Shown here: positions 44,268 to 56,331 of the stretch, piece after piece
How the letters are laid out: the number at the start of each line of letters is the position of its first letter
Numbering within the stretch: the stretch's first letter is position 1
From: Microstegium vimineum
Taxonomy: Eukaryota; Streptophyta; Magnoliopsida; Poales; Poaceae
Direction of reading: 5' to 3'
NCBI GenBank assembly: GCA_022036555.1
Contig: CM039128.1
Coordinates: 25,614,719 to 25,678,718 of the forward strand
DNA length: 64,000 nt
Made by a program: the position numbers and the translations under genes
Notes under the pieces: model-generated
What the model saw: only the letters and a program-made list of their open reading frames with translations
Database searches by the model: none
What the model was told of the DNA's origin: nothing

Positions 44268-45749
44268 TGTTGACGGTAATTACGAGCTATTTTATCACCA
44301 TCAAAAAACCGTCAACATCCTCAGAATCAAAGGAAAACAAACATAACCTAAGCATATTGTGTCAAATAACAAGTTCCACATGTTCCATGACTATTTGTTG
44401 CAGATAATAACAAATGGGGACTTTTGGGAGCCAGTGGGCCCACTTTGGTGGTCAGCCGACCACCTTGTGGAGCCACTAGGCCTCCCAAGCCCCTATGATC
44501 CAAGATCTACCCTCTAGAACATTTTCTACCCCTTGGATCCAAGTGTTCCTCTTACCAACGGTCCAGATTCACATCACAAGGATCCATGGGCCCACATCAA
44601 TAAGATCAACATGACAAATCAACTCAGAACCGAAACTCAACACATATGACAGGTGGGACCAGTCACCAGAGGTGGGCCACAGACCACTACATGTGGTCGA
44701 CCGACCTCAAGGTGGGACCCACAGGACCCCACTTGGTCCCTGACTAGTGGGCCACCATCTAGAAGGTCCAGGAGGACCCACAGGGCAGCATGGGCGGTTG
44801 GCCGACCGTCCATAGGGTGGTTTCACCCCCCTCAACCGCCTCACTCACTCCCCACATGATGGAAATCAATACCCTTGATCCTTAGGCGGTTGTGAAGTCG
44901 GTTGGATCCAATGGTTATTGATGAAGGTGACGCGGATCGCTGATGTGGCACCAGAGTAGCCCCTACTTCACCTCTATCTATAAATAGATCCCTAGAGCTC
45001 CCTTCTCATTCCTGCCTCATTGGAGAAATACTACTCTCTAGTCTCTTAGCGGAGCTCTTCAGTAGTGTTATGCTAGTTGGAGGAGAGTGAGGAATCTTCT
45101 TCGGAGTTCTTCCTCAGCGGATGCGAGTCTCTTGTAAGTTTAGCACTTGTAAGTGACTTCTTCTGAGTTCTTTATAGCATTCAGTATTCTAAATCTGGTT
45201 TAGCTGTTATACAACTTTTCATGCTTGATCATCGTTTTGCTCTGAGTAAAGTGCTTTAATCTTAGTCCAAGGTTAAAGTAGTAAGATTAGTGTAGACGTG
45301 GTGTCTAAGCTTAATGTTACCTTTGTAAACCGCTTATCGTATGGATTGTTTGTGGGTGCTAGTAGAAGGTGACAACTCTATCTAGTCTCTATATTCCACC
45401 ACGTGTGTAAGATAAGTTCTTAAAAGGTAGGGCCTCAATACAACATGATGGCGTGGTCCGGTTAGAGTTTTGCCCTCTTTGTGATCTATCCCATCGCCTC
45501 CTGCAAGAGAAGGGCCGATAAGGCCAGTATAACCAGCTATCCCTTGTTAGAGCTCTTTGCTATATCGAACCTCTCAACCCAGTTATCATAGTCTCCCTTG
45601 ATCCATCATAGGACATATCTATAATCCTAGTTAGATCACTTATCGTTCCCTGAGGAAAATACGATACCTGGAATACTCCCGGTGAAGTGCTACATCGGTA
45701 TAATCTGTGCGCTTGCGGATTTATCCTATAGTCATAAGAAATACCAATA
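44268..45749 (+). repeat. 5' LTR of element B
   Basis: Starts TGTTGACGGT and ends ACCAATA before AGCATTTC and the primer binding site. The start forms an inverted pair with ACCGTCAACA near 44312. TATAAATA at 44979-44986 is the promoter box. Palindromes at 44441-44470, 44687-44716 and 44790-44818. Confidence 0.88.
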
Positions 45750-45757
45750 AGCATTTC

Positions 45758-45775
45758 TGGCGCCGTTGCCGGGGA
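45758..45775 (+). other. Primer binding site of element B (tRNA-Asp type)
   Basis: TGGCGCCGTTGCCGGGGA, identical to the site of element A, eight bases after the LTR. Confidence 0.85.
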
Positions 45776-45854
45776 ACGGTAGCTGTTTTAACTAGAACCC
45801 TTTGGTCCTATTTTATCTTTTGTTTGAATTCATCTTTTCACTCCACATACACAT

Positions 45855-46089
45855 ATGGATCAAACCCCACTTTTTGAATATGGTGCTCCAACGGGCGCAA
45901 GCTTGGAGCCACCTAAATCATCTCAGGCCATTTTGGTCGTTCGTTATGAGCTTCGCCCGAGTCTCATAACGATGGTTCAGGAAAACCCGTTTTCTGGGGA
46001 CGAAGACAAGAATCCCTATACTCATATACGAGACTTTGAACAACTTTGTTCATGTGTCCATATCCAAGGGATGAGGCCAAGTACCCTTA
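45855..46089 (+). pseudogene. gag: Gag of element B, N-terminal part
   Basis: ATG 45855 (MDQTPLFEYGAPTG). The acidic N-terminus leads into the capsid start (NPFSGDEDKNPYTHIRDFEQLC, MRPSTL), where the solo LTR at 46090 cuts the gene. The frame continues exactly at 49149 without loss of a codon. The capsid would assemble particles; this copy is split. Confidence 0.82.
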
Positions 46090-49000
46090 TGTAACACCCT
46101 AAATTATGCATTTTTCCAAATGGATCAAAAGTAAATTTGTTTTGCATTTTGGGTGGACATTTAAGCATAGGAAAAATAATTACGATTACACAAAATAAAA
46201 GCTAGCACCATAATAGAAACATTTGTGTTGCATTCATGTGTTGATGCATAGCTTTTGGATTGTCTGGAAATTTCGAAATTCAAACTTGAATTCAAAGTTA
46301 TTTTGAAAAGGGTGTTTGGAAATTCAAAATAAAAAGAAAAGCATTTATCTCTTCCCTCCCTTCTCTATTTCCTTTCTGGCCCGAGGCCATACCCCCCCCA
46401 GCCCAGTGCCCTCCCCCTCTCTCTCTGTTGGGCCAACTCCAGGAGGCCGGCCCAGCTCCACTCCCGCACCACAGCCCTCCCTCTCTCTCACTGACAAAGT
46501 CGCCCCACCAGTCAGTTCTCTTTTCCCCGCTGATGAACAGGCCCCACCTGTCAGCTCTATCCCTTTCCTTTCCCTCCCTTTCCTTGTTTTTGTGCCGACG
46601 ATTCCCCCCCCCCCCGCCGAGCACAATCCGAGAAGGATTCGACCTCCCTTCCCTTCGCCAGAGCGGTCCCGTGTTCGGCAAGTCAAGCGCCGCCACCGGC
46701 CCTTCCTTCCTCCCCTTTCCCTCCTTTCCTTTCTGCGCCGCCGCCCTTCCTTGCAGCCGAACTCGAATCCGCGGCGGAAATCCGCCCTTTCCTTCCCTAC
46801 GACGCCCTCCAAACTATAAAGGCTCAGCCCCGCGTCCTTCCCATCCTGCATTGACCCTCGAAACTCACTAGGAGCACACCAGCGCCGCCGCAACCTTGTC
46901 CAGCGCTGCCGCCGCCGCTCCGCCGTGGGCAAGATCCTCTGCGCCGTTAGACTGCTTCCCGAGCGCCGCATCGTGGTAAGTAGTGTCCCCCGAGTCTGTC
47001 AACCCCCTTTTCTCCCTCTATTCCGCCCGCAGAGCCTCTGTCCGTGATCACCGGCCACGCATAGCCGCCCCTCCGCGTGGGCAGCTCGCCCTCACGCGCA
47101 ATCCGTTCAACCATCTCCACCATCATCTTCGCCGTTCTCTCCTCTCTCTCCCCGTCCCGGTTGCGCAGAGAATGGCGCACTAAATCGCCAGATCGCGTTG
47201 CGCCGCACACACGCCGGCCATGGCGCCGCCGCGTCACTGACTCCGGCCGCCGCGCGCCACCTCTCTCCTCCCCCGATCTAATCTGGTCCGTTCATTTTGA
47301 ATCCAGCGGACGCCAGAGCTCGATACCGGTTCGGCCGACAGTCTTGCAAAAGAGACCCCGCGCTTTTTAAAGTCTGAACCCACCGTCCCTTGGCGTAAAC
47401 CGAGATCCCGTCTCCTCTGCTGAAAACGTACTCCCTTTTCAGTCTGTTTTAATTCAAAAATAAAAAGGAAAATTCTATTTACACTTTTGCCACTCTATTT
47501 CAAATGTCTCTAAATTGCTCATTTTAAATCCAAATCGATCCGTTCAAGTTGCGTTAGATTCGTATTTTCATGCTCTATCCAGTAGTATAGATTTCAACTA
47601 TGTTAATTACTTTTGAAAATCAAAGAAAATTAATTCCGTAGTGCTTTAATTTTGCTCTTTTCAAAATCCCGTTTAATTCGTATCTTTTCCGTTATAGCTC
47701 CGTTTTTTGTGATTCAAGCGTCTATGTGATCGTAGCGAGACGTAGATGTGTTTTATAAACTTTTAATATTGTTTTGTTGTGATTGGTGTACTGTTCTAAT
47801 CTATAGCTTTGTTTGCTTGCATGTATGCCTCTGTATGATGCATGTGATGTGGTGATCGAGTACAGACGGTGAGCAGTACCTGGGTGGCCAGGAGTTTTGC
47901 TTTGAGCAGGATCAGCAGCAGGAACCCTTTTAGCAAGACAAGTATTATATGGGATCTTCCTTGATGTCCTAATAATGAAGTTTTTCCAATAAAATCATAT
48001 GCATGTGTCTAATACTGTTACCATAGGGTTTACCTAGATTTGATTACCTCTATCCTTGAAATCCTATGGGTTACTTTTGCATATGGGTAGTTATCGCTAG
48101 TGCTCCTCTTTAATAAGCATGATCCTTTAATCTTGATTAATGACTACAGGAGAGGATAAAGTAAAACTTGACTTTTTTAGCAACATGGATTTAGGACCCT
48201 ATCTGTCAGCAAAAGCTGGGACATACAGTACAACCATGAGGGCTATATGGCTCTGGCTTTAGTTCAGTATTAGGGTCACTCTCTCGCATGCGGCAGTTCA
48301 CGAAAGTTGTCATTGCCGAGCGGTTGCGGAGCGGCTGGAGTGGGGACCGCTGCGTGTGTGTACCATCCCGGGGCTCCTATATACCCCTTGCCCGTAGATC
48401 TGTACTGTCTGTGGTATGTCAGCGAACCCCTTTGAAAGACTTCATAGTGTTCCCTGCCCGCTCACCTCGGCAGTGTTAAGGGAGTCATGATCTCGGGGCA
48501 TTTGGGCAAACACAACTCATGGGTAAAGTGTACAAACTCTGCAGAGTGTTAAAAACTATCATGATAGCTGTGCTCACGGACACGAGCGGCCCGGAAAACT
48601 CACAGAACTCTTTGGTTACTTGTTCCATACCTTTATGAATCACTTTATCATGGAATTATGTTACTTGTTCAATTGTTTATCTGATCATGCAATTTAACTT
48701 GGGGACTTAAGCAAAATTTTGCTCTACCACTTATACAGTTTTGTTACAAATTAAAATGCTTACTGCAGTAAACCAGTGTCATACTATTTGAGCCTCATGA
48801 ACCCCATATATACTTGTTGAGTACGAAAGTACTTACGCTTGTCTTCTTTCTTTTCAATATTTGGATAAAAATCCCGGATGGGTACCAGAATACCAGAGTT
48901 ATGAGGAGTATCCAGAGGACTACTAGGTTTGGGGTCAACCAGTTGACGTCCCTGTGCTTTGGAGCTTCGCAAGAGTTATCATATATTTCCGCTATTTTGT

Positions 49001-49148
49001 AATAGACATTATTTAAATACTTGTTCGCTATGTAATAAACACTTGTGATGATACAATTTTGATAATTTGTCGGCTTATGTGTGTGACTGATCTCTGGGCA
49101 CACATAAGATTATTGCATCTCGTTTTGCCTTTAAAACTGGGTGTGACA
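46090..49148 (+). mobile_element. Solo LTR of a chromovirus-type gypsy element
   Basis: 3059 bp beginning TGTAACACCC and ending GGGTGTGACA, ends typical of Tekay/Del-group LTRs in grasses. A TATAAAG box at 46815-46821 suggests plus orientation. It has a long C/T-rich block (46370-46900) and a GC-rich block to about 47350, then AT-rich sequence. No coding domains and no second LTR. Flanks are CCTTA on the left and GGTGG on the right, so no target duplication is visible. Overlapping long ORFs on both strands in the C/T-rich block are compositional. Confidence 0.75.
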
Positions 49149-49654
49149 GGTGGAAGCTATTTCCATTCTCTTTAACGGGAATAGCCAAACGATGGTACGC
49201 TCGTCACCTAGATGACGCGAAAGGAAATTGGGAAAAATTGATGGCTAAATTCTGTTTGGCATTCTTCCCTATCCCTTGCGTCATTCATCTTCGAAAAGAG
49301 ATCATAAATTTCTCGCAAAAAGAGAAAGAATCTCTAGGTGATGCATGGGCCCGTCTTTTAGATCTAGTATCTTCAGGCCCTGATCTCGCTATAACTGAGC
49401 CTACAATGTTACAACATTTTTATGGCGGTCTTAGCAGAGACTCTGCGCGACTCCTTGACATATCTTCCGGGGAAGCCTTCCTGAGTTTACCCGTTAGTGC
49501 AGGGAAGAGTCTTCTTACGAAGATTCTTGATAACACCCCCTATACTAACGTATATTATGAAGGACCCACAGAAGAACAAAAATCAACCATCAGAGTAGAA
49601 ACAACGTCGATAGTCGAAACTCTCTACATCTCAAAATCCTGCTATCAAACCTGA
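49149..49654 (+). pseudogene. gag: Gag of element B, C-terminal part
   Basis: Continues the capsid domain (WKLFPFSLTGIAKRWY, FCLAFFPIPCVIHLRKEI, FSQKEKESLGDAWARL, LQHFYGGLSRDSARLLD). The frame ends at TGA 49652-49654, and the pol frame opposite it begins with residues in a different frame, so a small indel near 49620-49630 breaks gag-pol. No zinc knuckle is seen before the break. Confidence 0.85.
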
Positions 49655-49682
49655 ACCACCAAGGGAAGAAGAAATTCATCCC

Positions 49683-52070
49683 TTGGAATTTCCCCTTGAT
49701 ATCGAGGACGATTTATTTTCCGATTTCGGAAACGCCTTGAGTCAACCTGCGCAAAAGAAGTCTGCTGCTCGAAAAGCTCCGAACCTTCACATTCCTAGCC
49801 GTATAGAGGATGCGTATATCCAGGAGACGGTTCAAGAGCTAGCTTCTATCATGAGCAATGAGTGGTTAGAAGAGGCCGAATCTTCATTCGAGCCAATTCA
49901 AATTCTTTCTTCCTCTACCACCATTCCTTGCCAAATCAATAGAGCAAAGTTAGACTCTATCTACGATCTTGTCGTAGGAGTAAGCATCATGTCTAAATCT
50001 TTAGCTAATGTTCTCCTAGGTGAGGTAGCTCTAACTCCAACCAAAAAGTTCTTGAAGCTTTCCTCGGGACAATTGGTTGAGAGTTGTGGGATCGCACAGA
50101 CCATTCCTACGGTAATTAACAAAGTCAATATCCTCTTAAATTTCTTCATATTTGATATAGAGGAATTCAACTTGTTAATTGGACATCCACTCATGAGATT
50201 CCTTGATGGATCTCTTGATGGAAGTCTTAAGGTTCATCTTGGGAGTAGCATCAAACTCTCGATTCCGCTCACCAATTCCATGAACACCATGACGGAATCA
50301 CTCTCGGAATCTGACCCAATAGAGGAAGTGATGGTTGCATCTCTCCTAGAATCATCTCATCCTGATCTAGAAGAAGAAGCTGAAGATTTCATCCAGAAAG
50401 AAGATGATCTAGACAAACCCATAGATCTAGAGAAATCTGAACCCCCATCTAAGCCCTCTATAGAACTTAAACCCCTTCTAGCTGGTTTAAAGTATGCCTT
50501 TCTAAATGACGATCGTGAGGCCCCTATGATCATCAGTGACAAACTCTCTCCTGAAGAGACCTTCAAACTCCTCACCATCTTAGAAAAGCATCAGTCAGTC
50601 TTAGGCTATTCTCTTCAAGATCTTAAGGGCATTAGTCCCACACTTTGCACACATCGCATTCCTATCGAACCTGAGGCTCTTCCTTCTAGAGAACCTCAAC
50701 GTAGACTAAATAATGCGATGAGAGAGGTAGTAAAGGAGGAGGTCATGAAACTCTTGCACGAGGGGACTATCTACCCCGTTCCTCACAGTGAATGGGTTAG
50801 CCCTGTGCAAGTAGTTCCTAAGAAGGGAGGTCTGACGGTCGTTCGAAATGACAAGAACGAGTTGATTCCTCAACGAACCGTCACGGGTTGGAGAATGTGT
50901 ATAGATTACCGAAAACTTAATAAGGCTACAAAGAAAGATCACTTCCTGTTACCCTTCATCGATGAGATGTTGGAACAACTTGCAAAGCATTCTTTCTTTT
51001 GTTTCCTTGACGGTTATTCGAGATATCATCAAATACCAATCCACCCCGATGATCAAAGTAAGACTACCTTCACATGCCCCTATGGAACATATGCTTACAT
51101 GCGAATGTCATTCGGCCTATGCAATGCTCCTTCTTCTTTCCAGAGGTGCATGATGTCCATTTTCTCCGACATGATCGAAGAAATCATGGAAGTCTTCATG
51201 GACGACTTCTCCGTCTATGGAAAAACTTTCGATGATTGCCTTGAGAATCTGGATAGAGTCTTACAAAGATGTGAGGAAAAGCACTTAGTCCTGAACTGGG
51301 AGAAATGCCACTTCATGGTTCGTGAAGGCATAGTGCTAGGACATAGAGTGTCCAAACGTGGGATAGAAGTGGATAGAGCTAAGATTGAAGTCATAGAACA
51401 CCTTCCAGCTCCCACGAATGTCAAGGGAATCCGTAGCTTCCTTGGCCATGCTGGCTTTCATAGACGGTTCATACAAGATTTCTCTCAAATTGCCCGTCCA
51501 TTAACAAGCCTGCTAGCCAAAGATGCACCCTTTGACTTCAATGATGAGTGCTTAGATTCTTTCTACATCCTCAAGAAAGCACTCATCTCAGCTCCAATCA
51601 TCCAACCCCCTGATTGGAAGCTCCCCTTTGAAATAATGTGTGATGCTAGTGATTATGTTGTCGGTGCGGTATTAGGCCAAACCAAAGATAAGAAGCATCA
51701 TGATATTTCATACACTAGCAAAACTTTAACAGGGCCACAACTAAACTATGCAACAACTGAAAAAGAGTTGTTGGCCGTGGTGTTTGCTATAGACAAGTTT
51801 AGATCTTACTTAGGAGGAGAAAAAGTTATTGTCTATACAGATCATGCTCCTCTTAAGTACGTTCTCACTAAGAAAGATGCTAAACCATGTTTAATAAGAT
51901 GGATCTTGCTACTCCAAGAATTTGATCTTGAAATAAAAGATAAAAAGGGAGTAGAAAATTTTGTTGCCGATCACTTGTCTAGAATGCAATTCAAAGAAGC
52001 ACAGAATTTGCCCATCGACGATTTCCTCAGAGATGACACACTCCTCAAGGTGATAGACTCCAACCCCTAG
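49683..52070 (+). CDS. pol: Protease, reverse transcriptase and RNase H of element B
   Basis: A 795-codon open frame. The first in-frame Met at 49683 is not a natural start; the frame belongs to a longer gag-pol polyprotein. Residues 80-190 form a degenerate protease region (YDLVVGVSIMSKS, LIGHPLMRFL). RT spans about 300-560: WVSPVQVVPKKGG, RMCIDYRKLNKATKKDHF (near 405), FLDGYSRYHQIPIH, and the catalytic FMDDFSVYG (near 505). RNase H covers about 640-770: MCDASDYVVGAVLGQ with catalytic Asp (near 655), TEKELLAVVFAIDKFRSYL and YTDHAPLKYVL. RT copies element RNA; RNase H degrades the RNA strand. All polymerase motifs look intact, but the protease Asp triad is altered and integrase is broken. Family: Athila. 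Confidence 0.92.
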   Translation: MEFPLDIEDDLFSDFGNALSQPAQKKSAARKAPNLHIPSRIEDAYIQETVQELASIMSNEWLEEAESSFEPIQILSSSTTIPCQINRAKLDSIYDLVVGVSIMSKSLANVLLGEVALTPTKKFLKLSSGQLVESCGIAQTIPTVINKVNILLNFFIFDIEEFNLLIGHPLMRFLDGSLDGSLKVHLGSSIKLSIPLTNSMNTMTESLSESDPIEEVMVASLLESSHPDLEEEAEDFIQKEDDLDKPIDLEKSEPPSKPSIELKPLLAGLKYAFLNDDREAPMIISDKLSPEETFKLLTILEKHQSVLGYSLQDLKGISPTLCTHRIPIEPEALPSREPQRRLNNAMREVVKEEVMKLLHEGTIYPVPHSEWVSPVQVVPKKGGLTVVRNDKNELIPQRTVTGWRMCIDYRKLNKATKKDHFLLPFIDEMLEQLAKHSFFCFLDGYSRYHQIPIHPDDQSKTTFTCPYGTYAYMRMSFGLCNAPSSFQRCMMSIFSDMIEEIMEVFMDDFSVYGKTFDDCLENLDRVLQRCEEKHLVLNWEKCHFMVREGIVLGHRVSKRGIEVDRAKIEVIEHLPAPTNVKGIRSFLGHAGFHRRFIQDFSQIARPLTSLLAKDAPFDFNDECLDSFYILKKALISAPIIQPPDWKLPFEIMCDASDYVVGAVLGQTKDKKHHDISYTSKTLTGPQLNYATTEKELLAVVFAIDKFRSYLGGEKVIVYTDHAPLKYVLTKKDAKPCLIRWILLLQEFDLEIKDKKGVENFVADHLSRMQFKEAQNLPIDDFLRDDTLLKVIDSNP

Positions 52071-53350
52071 TATGCAAATATAGTCAACTTTATGGTCGCA
52101 GGCCATGTACCACCAGGGGTAGATATGAAGAAACTAGTTCAGGAGAGTCGAGTGCATCTCTGGGATGAACCATACCTCTATAGAGTATGCAATGATGGAC
52201 TGTTAAGAAGATGCGTACCTATGGAGGAGGCGACCAAAATCATGGAAAGATGTTATGGAGCAGAATACGGAGGTCATTATGGAGCATTCAGAACTCATGC
52301 CAAGATTTGGCAGAGTGGGTTCTTCTGGCCAACCATGTACAAGGATACCCAAGATTATGTCAGGAAATGTACAAGGTGCTAGAAGCACGGGAACATCAAT
52401 GCCCGAGATGCTATGCCACTTACCAACAACCTACAAGTTGAGCTCTTTGATGTATGTGGCATCGACTACATGGGACCCTTTCCTCCGTCAAAAGGGTGTG
52501 AGTACATCCTAGTTGCGGTGGATTACGTGTCCAAGTGGGTAGAAGCATTACCCTGTCGTAGAGCAGATGCAACCAATTCAAAGAAAATGTTCCATGAAGT
52601 GATATTCCCCAGATTTGGAACCCCAAAGTTAGTCATAAGTGATGGGGATCTCACTTCATTGACAAAGGATTCCGCTAGTTCCTCACTAATCATGGAATCC
52701 GGCACAATGTTGCAACTCCGTACCATCCTCAAACAAGTGTTCAAGCAGAAACATCCAACAAACAAATCAAGAACATTCTGCAGAAGACCGTGGATGAGAT
52801 GAGTTCGACTTGGAAGCACAAGCTACCAAAGGCACTTTGGGCATACCGGACCGCATACAACACTCCCATTGGTATGACACCATACCAACTTGTATACGGG
52901 AAGACATGCCATTTTCCTGTGGAATTGGAATTCAAGGCACATTGGGCAATCAAGAAATGGAACATGGATCTGCTAGTTGCTGGAAAATTCAGGAAAATGC
53001 AAATGTCTGAATTAGAAGAATGGAGAGAGAAAGCATACCATAATGTCAGGATATACATGTAAAGAACCAAGAAATGGCATGACAAGAGAATCAAGGTCAA
53101 GGAATTCAACCCAGGAGACAAAGTCTTGCTATTCAACTCAAGATTCAAGATCTTCGGTCACGGAAAACTGAAAAGCAAATGGGAAGGGCCATACCTCGTC
53201 GTCAACACCGCGACTCATGGAGCAATCACACTCCAGGACGACGACGGAAAAATCTTCAAGGTAAATGGCCAACGTCTTAAAGTCTTCTATGAGCATGAAA
53301 TTCCTGAACAAGAAATTGATATGATAGATTTTGTTCTTAATCCAAATTAG
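52071..53350 (+). pseudogene. pol: Integrase of element B
   Basis: HHCC zinc region at 52260-52385 (GGHYGAFRTHAKIW ... VRKCTRC), then TAG at 52380-52382. The catalytic core resumes with CGIDYMGPFPP (first Asp near 52464) and VISDGD (second Asp near 52643); sequence degrades with a frame break by about 52660, and the third residue is the Glu in QAETSNKQIK near 52747. The frame then gives ALWAYRTAYNTPIGMTPYQLVYGK, a TAA at 53060-53062, and a C-terminal domain with KLKSKWEGPYLVV ending at 53348-53350. Integrase inserts the cDNA; this copy cannot make one protein. Confidence 0.9.
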
Positions 53351-53810
53351 AACTAAAATCTACATGTTTTAACTTTTTTGTTCAAATTTCAAGAATGACC
53401 TTAGAAATGGCCTAGACTTAGCCTTGACTTACCCCTCGAGAAAGATCGGCCCATTTGGCCTCTATAGGCGATCGGCCGATCGTCGTTTTGGGCCAAACAG
53501 CCCGAGACTTCATGAGCTAACTCACCTGACCCGAACAACTTCAAAACCTGTCTCGGTCGGTCGATAGCTTTCAAAAAGCGATCGGCCGATCGTGGTTCGA
53601 ACTCGTTCAAACGTCTCGTTGCACAGGAACGTTGGGCCAACGTTCTCCTTCGGTTTTCATCGCAATCCAAGCGAAAACGAAGGCCCTGAACGTTGTTTTT
53701 CTCCTTATTAATCCCCTCTTCTTCTTCTTCCTCCTCCCACTTTTCTTTTCTTCACAACCAGCAGTACCATACCACTCCTTGCAATCCTTCACACCTCCTT
53801 GATCACTACC
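53351..53810 (+). other. Spacer between integrase and the downstream ORF of element B
   Basis: Noncoding. Contains two palindromes with core CGATCGGCCGATCG at 53467-53483 and 53577-53595, then a C/T-rich leader before ATG 53811. A weak TATA-like TTATTAAT at about 53705 is the only promoter hint. Confidence 0.6.
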
Positions 53811-54583
53811 ATGGCTCCACCAAGAAACAATGGCAAGATGCCAATCGTTCCATCAATGGAAGCCCCTCCAATGGTCAAGAAGACATCAACCTCGACGCCA
53901 TGGCCGTCGAGGTCCTCGACGTCAACCCTCTGGCCATGGCACCGCCGCCCGCGCTGCCAACCACCCCTATAGGGGGTCGGCCGACCGGTGCATGGAGCTC
54001 GGAGCGGATGCGGAGCATCGTCTGGTTGATGTCTCCTCGCCGCAATCTCAACAAACCAGCAGCGCAACCAGTGACGCCCAAAAGGCCGACCACCGGCCAA
54101 TTGGGGGTGAAGAAGGCCCTCGTCTCCTCCATCGACAGCGACACGAGCACGGGTTACACCCACTCGTACTCGCCATCAACACCGCCAGGGATGCGGGTTC
54201 AGAAGGCTCATGGTGGACAGGAAGAGGCAAGGTTCTCGTCCCCCCTCTCACCTCTGAGGAGCGGAGGGGGGCACGCAGATCCCTTGAGACGGAGGAGTCC
54301 CGGATGTTTTTCCGGCGGACTAGAAACTCGTTGTCCATCTCCGGCCCTCCAGGATAGTTCGAGAATGAAGATGAAGAAAGTGACATGGAGAAAGTGTTTC
54401 GCATAGTCGCGCGACTTAGGGAGAACAACACTAAGTTAGCACAACGTGCAACAGAGGAGAGAATGGCGCGCTAGATCTTGAGGATAGTTTCAATGATCTT
54501 CGCATTAGCACCAATGCGAAGATCAAGCGCTTGGCCCAGGCAATAGAGAGAGAGGATCTCTTTTCCCCTCCATCTCCATAGAT
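53811..54583 (+). pseudogene. Degenerate downstream ORF of element B, function unknown
   Basis: ATG 53811 (MAPPRNNGKMPIVPS) opens a Pro/Ser/Thr-rich sequence that is readable only by changing frame. The longest coherent piece, 53830-54357, includes PPLTSEERRGARRSLETEES and FFRRTRNSLSISGPPG. A stop follows, then acidic and helical segments (MEKVFRIVARLRENNTKL, IKRLAQAIEREDLF) end at TAG about 54581-54583. Position matches the downstream ORF of element A and Athila ORF-1, but I see no shared motif, so homology is uncertain. Confidence 0.4.
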
Positions 54584-56331
54584 CACTAGTTCATCAATAA
54601 GATAGGCACTTAGCTTTATTTCTTTATTCATTTTTCCCTTCATCATTGTAACATGTGCCTAAGAAAGTTTGATTTGAATAAAAAGTTTGATTCTGCTGGT
54701 ATTTTGCCCAGTAGAACCCCTGCATTTGATGTGTCTCTGTCACTAAATTCAGCATGTCCCGAAACAAGTATGGGGGAGGTCGGTCGACACTCCAATAGGT
54801 TAAAACACCAGAACGATCACTGAATCATGCTGTACACATCCATGACACGTACCAAAAAAATGGACCAAAATGGCCACTTTTGTGCATCAGTCGATGCACT
54901 TTGGAGGCCAAAATTCAGAAAGATCAGAGAACATCAACATTCAGAGGTAAGGAATCTGAATGCAGAGTTCGAAGTGGCCAAACGGCCCCGAGGAGCGGTC
55001 GGCCGACCGCACTTATAGGGCCTGGACCCACCAGCCAGCACCCTTTCAACTTCAAACGTCGAGTCTGACTGGTTTGCAACGTCTCTCCTCTTTCCTCTAT
55101 ACTTTTTCATTTGTTTATTCACTTTCCCTTCAAAAATAAAAATGAAATAAAAATAATTCCTTCATGAAATTTATCACTTAGTTTAAATTCCTTTTAATAT
55201 TGAATAAAACAAGAAGATCGCATCGAAAATTAAAATTTTGAAAAGTGACATGATCTATGACTTTTTAAAGGGCAAAACCGTCATAAAGACAAATTCTGTT
55301 TTTTACTTATGCTAGTGGGAAAACACTTTGATAGGAAGATCATATGGACTAAGTTGTTGATTAATGTGATATAGTCTCGGCTCATGATTCATACCCTTTC
55401 TATTTAAAGTTCTTGGAGATTAATTTTTGAAAATGTTATAAAACCATAATGTCACTACTCCTCTATAGTGAGAAAAATCCTACCAAAGCCATAAATACTT
55501 ATGCATGTTCAAAACCTTCCTCAAATGCTTCTTGTATTTACTTTGAGTTTGGTCAAACCTAGTGACCCTTGTTGAGAATTATGTCATAGTTCAAAGATCA
55601 AGATCACATGCACGCCACATACTTTCGCTGCTTCTACACTGGAAGTACGCAAAACATGTCTTTCATCTACAAGATCCATGTTCATCCAATAAATACTCTT
55701 AAAATAAATGTTATGATATCTCCCTAATTTCTTCAAAAAGAGATATGGCTATCATAAATGAAAAAAGATGAAGAGCAAAGCTCTTCAATCTAAAAAAAAT
55801 CTCTGACTTATGATGATAGCCATGTCTCAAGTAATCCTAAAAGTTAGAAAGATCATATACATAGTTAAGGAGTACATATACCATTGTCCACACACAAGCA
55901 CAACTTGATCTAGGATTATGACATTCTTCTCCTTAGATCCTTGTTTTGACTTTACAATATAAGTGATACAAGTTTGCTACATTGATCATCCCTACCTAAG
56001 CTCCACATAAGCCTTAGAAGTAAGGAGATACAAAGAAGACAACCTCTTTATGCCTTGGTGAGGAATCATACACCTTGAGTGACTTAGAGTGCTATAAGAT
56101 GAGTAAGATTACTTATGAGATTTCTTTTAAAAAATTTATCAAAAACTCCAAGTACTAAAATATGATTTGGAAAGATGACTTTGCCTCGAAGATCTGTTCC
56201 ATCTCTCAACTTCTCAAGGATATATGTTAGCCAATACCACATATCCCATTGGTATGACAAATTGTCTTGAGTGAATCTTTATGCTTGCTTTATACTTTGA
56301 ATAACATAGTCTTGTTATCTTTTAACCTTTA
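54584..56331 (+). other. 3' noncoding region of element B
   Basis: About 1.7 kb, homologous in blocks to 32421-33854 of element A (shared CCTACCAAAGCCATAAA, GTGACCCTTGTTGAGAA and a CACCTTGAGTGACTTAGAGT-like block). Contains palindromes at 54770-54799 and 54990-55020. Ends at the Helitron. No polypurine tract remains. Confidence 0.65.

Noticed and set aside
46298..46971. Long overlapping ORFs on both strands (up to 208 codons)
   Set aside because: They sit in a C/T-rich, GC-rich block of a solo LTR; openness on both strands is a composition effect and no domain is visible.
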